A stretch of 64,000 nt of DNA, taken from contig NZ_BAABCJ010000001.1 in the NCBI RefSeq assembly GCF_039538765.1, forward strand, positions 248,001 to 312,000. Reading direction: 5' to 3'. The notes below the pieces were generated by a model. That model was not told the origin of the DNA. It saw only the letters and a list, made by a program, of their open reading frames with translations, and did not search any database. Positions 58,771-64,000 of the stretch are shown here, in pieces. The DNA comes from Zhihengliuella alba. GTDB taxonomy: Bacteria > Actinomycetota > Actinomycetes > Actinomycetales > Micrococcaceae. The position numbers and the translations under genes are program-made. The number at the start of each line of letters is the position of its first letter. The stretch's first letter is position 1.

Positions 58771-61425
58771 TCAGGGCGTGCCGAGGGCGCGGCTGAGCCG
58801 GGTCAGGAACTCCTGCCGGTGGACTCGCTCCACATAGTCGAGTGCCGCAGCCCGGCGGTCCTGCGCGGCCGCCTGGTCCGCGAGATCGGCGACCGCCCGC
58901 AGCACCGTCTGTTGGAGGGCGTCCAGGTCGGTGACGAGCAGGGGAGCGGTGCGGGCCAGATCCTCCCGGAGCGGATGCGGCGTCCCGCCGACCACCGTGA
59001 GCCCGTGGGCCCATGCCATGACGGCGACCGGGGACGGCTCCCCGGAGGCCAGCGCGTCGACGAGCACCGTGCGGCCGCCGATCGACTCCAGCAGCGCCTG
59101 GGGCACCGCGGACCCGGGCGTGAAGGCGGGCAGCTCGACGACGTGGCACCCCTCGGTCCGCCAGGCCGCCGACGCCTCCGCGAGACGCCGGTTCTCGGCG
59201 GTCGAACGGCGGACGCCGGCGATCAGGACACGGGCCGCTCCGTCGGCGACGTCCGGTCCGGAGCCCGGCGCCCTCGACGCGGAGGGATCGTCGGCTGCGG
59301 GATCGTCCGCTGCGGACCACCCGGAGGTCGCGGACCACGCGCGGGGTGCCGGATAGGGAAGCCAGACGGCTTCCGGGAACTGGCGGGCTGCTAGTTCGCC
59401 CCAGGTCAGGACGGGCCACTGTCCGTGCCGCAGGCCCTCGCGGGTGCGAGCGGTCTGCTGGTCGTAGCGGGTTGCGCCGGCACCGTCGAGCTCGACCAGT
59501 GGGTGGGCCGGGTGCGCCGCGCGCAGCCTGGCCCGGGCGTAGAGGGCGTCTGGATCCAGGATGGCGGCCGTGCGGGCACCCAGCGCCTCCAGGACCAGTC
59601 GCTCGGCCAGCGGTGAGCCGGCGTGCCCATTGAGTGCGGGGAGCGCGTCGCCGAGGACCACGGATCGCGTTCCGCGGGCGATCTCGGCGACGACGGCGGC
59701 GGCCTCGGGCAGGCCATCGAGCTGGCCGTGCAGGTCGGCCCGTTCCGGGGCGGCGGGCCGCGCGATCGACGCGAACGGCGGACGGCTCTGGGCGTCGGCG
59801 GAGTCGTCGGTGGAGTCGTCGGCGGGGTCGCCGGCGAGATCGGCGGCGACCGTGAGGACCGTCCGGACCCCGGGCGTGGCCGGTCCGACGACGAGGCACC
59901 GCGGCGGCGGGACGTCCCCGGCCGGCGCCTCGGCACTGGCGGTGGCGCCGTCGTCGGCATCCCTCGCGTCGCTGGCGGCGCCGGTCGCGTGGACTGGGTC
60001 GCTGGCGGCGCCGGTCGCGTGGACCCGGTGGAGCCCGCTCCAGACCGCTTGCAGGACGGGCTCGCTGCCCTCCCAGGTGTGCCCGCGGACGAAGTCCTCG
60101 GTCAGCCGCTCCCGGTACCGGCCCGCGCCGTCGAGCGCCTCGGAGACCGCCCGGGCCAGATCCTCGGGATCGGCGGGGCGGTGCACCGTGCCGATGCCGT
60201 GCTCGCGGACGAAGGAGGCCTGCGCGGCGAGGTCGGAGACCACCGGCGGCAGGCCGGACTGGATGTACTCGCGGATCTTGGTCGGGAGCGCGGCCTCGTG
60301 CGCGGTGGTCGGATGCAGGGGGCTCAGCCCCACGGTGGCGGAGGACGCGTACCAAGTGACATGGCGGGCGGGGACGTAGTCGTGGAGGTGCACGCGGTCT
60401 GCGACACCCAGCTCGGCCGCCGCGGCGCGCAGGCGTTCGCGCAGCCGGGGGTCCCGGTTCGCGACGAACGCCAGGTGGACGCCCGGCAGGTGCGCCAGGG
60501 CCGCGACGGCGTCGAGGATGCCGCGCGACTCGGAGAGCTTCCCGACGTACACGAGCAGCGGGGTCGCGGCGTCGAGTCCGCATTCCTCGCGCAGCGTGCG
60601 GCGGTCGGCCGGTTCCATCGGGTGGCGTCCGGCGGAGGGTGCGTTGACCACCACGGCGGGGCGTTCCGGCAGCCGGTGCCGGCGCTGCATGCGGTCTGCG
60701 AGCTCGTCGGAGACGGAGATGACGGCATCGGCACGGCGGATCGTGTCGCGCTCTGCGGCCAGCCATGCCGCGCGGGCCGCCGGGCCGCCGGCGAAGTGGA
60801 CGCCGGGGAGCCACTCGTGGGCGTCGTACACCCAGCGGACCGGGCGTCCCTGCTCGGCGCGCCAGGCCGCGTACGTGTCGGCCGCGGGCAGCGGGTGCCG
60901 GTCATGCACGTGGACGAGATCCGGCTCGAGCGCCACGAGAGCCCGGAGGAACGCCTCCTCGTAGTCCTCGATCTGCGGCCACAGCCGGCGGTAGCGGCCC
61001 CCGCCGAGGGGCCCGGCCCGGCCCGTGAGCGCGTCGGCGGTCAACGCCCTCCGCGCTGCCAGGGCCGCTCGAGTCAGCGGCGCGCTCGTCGCAGCGGGCC
61101 GGCGGTGCCGGCGCTCGACGGCGTCCGCATCGACGTCGTCCTCGCCGAGCATGGCCCCGAGCAGTCGCGACCGCCAGGCGTTGGAGGCGGAACCGAACGC
61201 GACCTCGGCCTGGTGGCGGATGGTCCGTTCGAACGGGATGGCGAGGCGGTAGACCGGGATGTCCTCGTGCGCGCCGAAGGAAGTCACGGTCCGGTTCCGC
61301 TCGCCGACGATCGTGACGCGGTAGCCGGCCTTCACGGCGCTCTCGGCGGACTTGAGGACCCGCGAGTCCCCGACCACCAGGTTGCCGACCAGCATCGCCA
61401 TGTGGGGGCGCTGCCCGTGGGTCAT
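58771..61425 (-). CDS. Glycosyltransferase family 4 with a long C-terminal domain
   Basis: An 884-residue protein. Residues 8-470 form a GT4 enzyme: MAMLVGNLVVGDSRVLKSAE, DLVHVHDRHPLPAADTYA, WVYDAHEWLPGVHF, VYVGKLSESRGILDAVAAL and LPTKIREYIQSGLPPVVSD. A low-complexity linker (about 475-510) contains a duplicated VHATGAASD unit from a 30-base tandem repeat. The rest (about 510-884) is an unassigned alpha/beta region with GDALPALNGHAG and VVGGTPHPLREDL, possibly a degenerate second GT-B domain. ATG 61425 was chosen by homology; the open frame upstream is not coding. Confidence 0.82.
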   Translation of the reverse strand: MTHGQRPHMAMLVGNLVVGDSRVLKSAESAVKAGYRVTIVGERNRTVTSFGAHEDIPVYRLAIPFERTIRHQAEVAFGSASNAWRSRLLGAMLGEDDVDADAVERRHRRPAATSAPLTRAALAARRALTADALTGRAGPLGGGRYRRLWPQIEDYEEAFLRALVALEPDLVHVHDRHPLPAADTYAAWRAEQGRPVRWVYDAHEWLPGVHFAGGPAARAAWLAAERDTIRRADAVISVSDELADRMQRRHRLPERPAVVVNAPSAGRHPMEPADRRTLREECGLDAATPLLVYVGKLSESRGILDAVAALAHLPGVHLAFVANRDPRLRERLRAAAAELGVADRVHLHDYVPARHVTWYASSATVGLSPLHPTTAHEAALPTKIREYIQSGLPPVVSDLAAQASFVREHGIGTVHRPADPEDLARAVSEALDGAGRYRERLTEDFVRGHTWEGSEPVLQAVWSGLHRVHATGAASDPVHATGAASDARDADDGATASAEAPAGDVPPPRCLVVGPATPGVRTVLTVAADLAGDPADDSTDDSADAQSRPPFASIARPAAPERADLHGQLDGLPEAAAVVAEIARGTRSVVLGDALPALNGHAGSPLAERLVLEALGARTAAILDPDALYARARLRAAHPAHPLVELDGAGATRYDQQTARTREGLRHGQWPVLTWGELAARQFPEAVWLPYPAPRAWSATSGWSAADDPAADDPSASRAPGSGPDVADGAARVLIAGVRRSTAENRRLAEASAAWRTEGCHVVELPAFTPGSAVPQALLESIGGRTVLVDALASGEPSPVAVMAWAHGLTVVGGTPHPLREDLARTAPLLVTDLDALQQTVLRAVADLADQAAAQDRRAAALDYVERVHRQEFLTRLSRALGTP
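59968..60024. repeat. Tandem repeat, 27-base unit at a 30-base period
   Basis: A 27-base unit starting GTCGCTGGCGGCGCC occurs at 59968-59994 and identically at 59998-60024. On the minus strand it encodes VHATGAASD twice, in the linker between the domains of the glycosyltransferase. In-frame copy-number change is possible. Confidence 0.85.
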
Positions 61426-61463
61426 CCGTTGCTCCTCATCCCGTGTGCGGTGAATGGGCGGTG

Positions 61464-63275
61464 TCAGCCGAGCAGGGCGCCGACGAACTGCTCCACCACG
61501 ACGTCCGTCGCGTAGCGGGCGCGGCAGTAGGCTGCGGCCTCCGTGACCGCGGCGGCGTGGACCTCCGGGTCGCGCAGCGGCAGGATCGACTCGGCCAGTT
61601 CGGCGGCGTCGGCCGCCAGCCACTGCTGCGGGTAGAGCAGGTCGCTGCCCGGCCACGCGATGGAGCGGGGTACGGCCCCGCGCACGGCGCCGTCGGGGAG
61701 CGTGAAGTGGAAGGACTCGAAGTCGCTGGTGGAGAGCGCCACGCCCATCTCGGCGTACCAGGGGTCCAGGTCCGCGCTGTACCCGTCCCAGTGGACCGCA
61801 CCGCGGAGCAACCGCGACTGCTCGATCCGGCGGTACTGCTCCTGGAAGTAGGCCTGCTCGGTGGAGCGCTCGCGGAACCACGCGTAGTCGGTCGGACGGT
61901 AGCCCTTCAGGTGCAGCACGTAGTCCGGGTCGACGGCGCGCAGCTCCTCGAGCAGGTCCAGCGCCGTCGCCAGGCCCTTGCGGGCCGGGGTTACCCCGAC
62001 CATGCCGATCCGGTGCGGGTCGCCCAGGGCGGCCTGCTCCGGGACACGCACGGCGTTCGTGATGGTGCTGGACTTCACGCGTGCCCAGCCGAAGTGCCGG
62101 TTCGCCTCGCGGCGGACGTGCTCGCCCACGAAGATCATGTGCCGGTCGCCCTCGAACCCGATGTGGCGGGGGAAGTCGGTGAGGATCTCCTGCAGGTGGA
62201 AGCGGGTGACCACACGGGTGGAGGCCGGGACGTTCCGGGTGAACCACACGGCGTTGCCGAGCGCCCATTCGCACCAGACCACGTCGACGTCGGCCGCCAG
62301 CTGCCGGGAGCGGTCGGTCCGGTGGCGGTTGTGCCCCTCCCACTGGTCCACGAGGACCTCGTGTCCGCCCGCCTCGAGCGCGGCGACGATCTCGTGTGTG
62401 AACTTCAGATCGTGCCCGGCCAGCAGGATCCGCCGGGACTCGCGCACCAGTGCGCGCGGCGGACCGTCGGCCTCGGCAGACCCGGCCGCGCTCGACGCGT
62501 TCTGCTCGTCGGCCGGCGACGCCCCCGGGCCGGCCGTGTCCCCGTCGTCCCCGCCGGGGGCCGACGAGGGGCCGGCGGTCGCGGTGGACAGCTCCCGAAG
62601 GACATCGAGGCGCGTGCGGCGACGCTGGGCACCCCAGGGGCCGCCGCCGTAGCCGGGCTCGTCCCGGTAGCGCGGCTGCGGCACCGGCCGCGCGCCCGGG
62701 ACGACGCGGCGGACCGGGACGCCGGCCAGCCGCGAGGCGAGGATCCACGGCGCCAGCCGTTCCTCGTCGCCGTCGTGGGCTGCCCACACGGCCGCGCAGG
62801 AGTTCAGCAGGGCCAGATACTGCCCGGCGGTGGGCTGGGGTACGCGCAGGACGCGCGAGCCACGCGGCAGTTCAGGCGGCGTCGGGATGTCGGAGCCGTC
62901 CACGGAGACGAGGACGAAGAACCGGGCCCGCTCCGCCGCCGGGAGCGCCGGGGGGCGTCCCGCTGCGGCGAGGAGGAGGACCACGCTGTTGCGGGCGTCC
63001 GCCCGCAGGACAGGTCCCAGCCGCCACGCCTCGGTCAGGGGCAGGAAATAGGAGACCGGGTCGTCCACGTCGGCGACGGCGCGCCTGTCGCGGGGCCCGA
63101 AGGCGGGCCAGGCGCTCTCCGGGATGCTCTCCCGCCATGCCGGCATCGCGGCGCGCAGCGCCAGCAGCGTGGCGCGGTCCGTGGCGCGGTCCTTCGCGCG
63201 CAGGGCGCGGGCCCGGCCGGCGCGGGCGATCTTCCGGACGCCGGCGGGCAAGTGGGCGGCGTTGGGCCGGGCCAC
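61464..63275 (-). CDS. Glycosyltransferase with C-terminal AGHDLKF module
   Basis: A 603-residue protein. The N-terminal part (about 1-230) is helical and then alpha/beta, with RVLRVPQPTAGQYLALLNSC; a linker rich in Gly/Ala/Asp (235-275) follows; the module from AGHDLKF (Gly287) to the end has VDQWEGHNRHRTD, CEWALGNAVWF, RFHLQEILTDFP, ITNAVRVPEQAAL, GMVGVTPARKGLATALD and STSDFESFHFTLPDGAVRG. It is closest in style to the C-terminus of the 1345-5805 protein (both have SDFESFH). The start is GTG 63275, overlapping the ABC ATPase stop by one base, with TGGAG upstream. Confidence 0.85.
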   Translation of the reverse strand: MARPNAAHLPAGVRKIARAGRARALRAKDRATDRATLLALRAAMPAWRESIPESAWPAFGPRDRRAVADVDDPVSYFLPLTEAWRLGPVLRADARNSVVLLLAAAGRPPALPAAERARFFVLVSVDGSDIPTPPELPRGSRVLRVPQPTAGQYLALLNSCAAVWAAHDGDEERLAPWILASRLAGVPVRRVVPGARPVPQPRYRDEPGYGGGPWGAQRRRTRLDVLRELSTATAGPSSAPGGDDGDTAGPGASPADEQNASSAAGSAEADGPPRALVRESRRILLAGHDLKFTHEIVAALEAGGHEVLVDQWEGHNRHRTDRSRQLAADVDVVWCEWALGNAVWFTRNVPASTRVVTRFHLQEILTDFPRHIGFEGDRHMIFVGEHVRREANRHFGWARVKSSTITNAVRVPEQAALGDPHRIGMVGVTPARKGLATALDLLEELRAVDPDYVLHLKGYRPTDYAWFRERSTEQAYFQEQYRRIEQSRLLRGAVHWDGYSADLDPWYAEMGVALSTSDFESFHFTLPDGAVRGAVPRSIAWPGSDLLYPQQWLAADAAELAESILPLRDPEVHAAAVTEAAAYCRARYATDVVVEQFVGALLG

Positions 63276-64000
63276 TACGGGCTCCACACGACTTCGGTCC
63301 TGACCAGCTGCTTCTTGAGTGCGTCCCGCTGCTGGCGGGGGCGCTTGACCCGTCCGCGGCCCATCTGGCCGGCGTAGGAGTTGTACTGCTCGGTGACTTC
63401 CGCCGGATCGCCGTCCATGATCAGCTCGCCGCGCTCGATCCAGAGCACCCGGCTGCACATCTCCCGGATGGTGCCGAGGGAGTGGCTGACCAGGAAGACG
63501 CAGCCGGCCTGGCCGCGCAGGGAGTCCAGGTGCTGGCGGGTCTTCTCCCGGAACTGGGCGTCACCGGTGTTGAGGGCCTCGTCGATGATGAGGATGTCCG
63601 GGTCGATCGACGTGGCGATCGCGAACTGCAGGCGCGCGGACATGCCCGAGGAGTAGGACTTCAGGGGCAGGTGGATCGAGTCCTGCAGTCCGGCGAGGGC
63701 GATGATGCTCTCCCGCTTCGCCTCGAGCTGCTTCCGCGTCATGCCCATGGCCAGGCAGCCGAGCGTGATGTTGTCGTTGCCGGAGATCTGCGGCTGCAGG
63801 GCCGCGTTGACGCCGAGCATGACGGGCGTGCTGGTCGCGTGCACGGTGCCGCTCGTCGGATTGATCTGGCCGGTCAGGATCTTCATCAGCGTGGACTTGC
63901 CGGAGCCGTTGGTCCCGATGACGCCGACGCTCTCGCCCCGGTGCGCCACGAACGTGAGTTCCTTGAGGGCGTGCACGTCCACCGTGGTGGTCCCGATGAA
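63275..64000 (-). CDS. Polysaccharide-export ABC transporter ATPase (TagH/Wzt-type), N-terminus off the window
   Basis: 242 residues are present; the start lies beyond the right edge. All catalytic motifs are intact: Walker A GVIGTNGSGKST, the signature YSSGMSARLQFA, Walker B ILIIDEALNTGD and the H-loop VSHSLGTI. The long gap after Walker A (PVMLGVNAALQPQISGNDN) is typical of TagH and Wzt. There is no C-terminal carbohydrate-binding domain, as in TagH of Gram-positives. It powers export of the glycan made by this locus; its permease should lie to the right of the window. Confidence 0.93.
   Translation of the reverse strand, partial: FIGTTTVDVHALKELTFVAHRGESVGVIGTNGSGKSTLMKILTGQINPTSGTVHATSTPVMLGVNAALQPQISGNDNITLGCLAMGMTRKQLEAKRESIIALAGLQDSIHLPLKSYSSGMSARLQFAIATSIDPDILIIDEALNTGDAQFREKTRQHLDSLRGQAGCVFLVSHSLGTIREMCSRVLWIERGELIMDGDPAEVTEQYNSYAGQMGRGRVKRPRQQRDALKKQLVRTEVVWSP

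Noticed and set aside
1..64000. CRISPR arrays, tRNA, rRNA or phage genes
   Set aside because: No regularly spaced repeats, no recognisable tRNA cloverleaf or rRNA segment, and no phage structural motif was seen on reading the window.

Overview
The window is high-GC DNA from an actinobacterium. The core block (DAK2 protein-recG-rsmD, coaD, DUF177-rpmF-rnc-mutM), frequent GTG/TTG starts, ATGA stop/start overlaps and LytR-CpsA-Psr plus ABC-exported wall-polymer genes point to the order Micrococcales (Micrococcaceae-like). The genus is not determined; this is inference from gene content.

Layout. (1) 1-5805: the end of a polysaccharide ABC permease, an ABC-ATPase-like protein that has lost its catalytic motifs, and a 1486-residue multi-domain glycosyltransferase; this part is visibly less GC-rich at its left end. 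(2) 5898-18510: conserved housekeeping genes: a small membrane protein, a DAK2/DhaL protein, recG, rsmD, a spermidine-synthase-like protein and an aminotransferase (both on -), a Tat/lipoprotein beta-propeller protein, coaD, galU, DUF177, rpmF, rnc and the first 271 codons of mutM. (3) 18511-40094: an accessory island of about 21.6 kb inserted inside mutM. (4) 40095-64000: the last codons of mutM, then a large glycopolymer locus.

The island breaks the native mutM in the codon after Tyr271; the missing zinc-finger end lies in frame at 40095-40256. Just inside its left end the island carries a complete second mutM, so it probably restores the activity it destroys. Its cargo is modular: a DHA2 drug exporter; a CsoR-controlled copper operon (copZ, a YdhK-like protein, copA, csoR) with two identical CsoR boxes; an AraC regulator and nitrilase; an MBL hydrolase and MFS exporter divergent from a CGNR regulator; an AhpD-like protein; a beta-glucoside cassette (GH3, MFS, LacI); and a TetR, a MerA-like flavoprotein and an isochorismatase-family hydrolase. 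Gene fragments lie between modules. I see no integrase or transposase.

The right-hand locus encodes a LytR-CpsA-Psr ligase, glycosyltransferases, nucleotide-sugar enzymes (a WecC-like UDP-ManNAc dehydrogenase and a WbpA/D/E/B-like set expected to make UDP-2,3-diacetamido-2,3-dideoxyglucuronic acid) and, at the very end, an intact polysaccharide-export ABC ATPase. Together they suggest a teichuronic-acid-like wall polymer rich in amino-uronic acids. Three glycosyltransferases, one of them in region 1, share the same C-terminal module of about 320 residues beginning AGHDLKF.

Regulatory points worth noting: a perfect 18-bp inverted repeat inside the first 21 codons of rnc, a candidate RNase III autoregulatory site; an apparent ATT start codon for the DUF177 gene behind a good promoter; and operators at the CGNR, TetR, LacI and CsoR modules.
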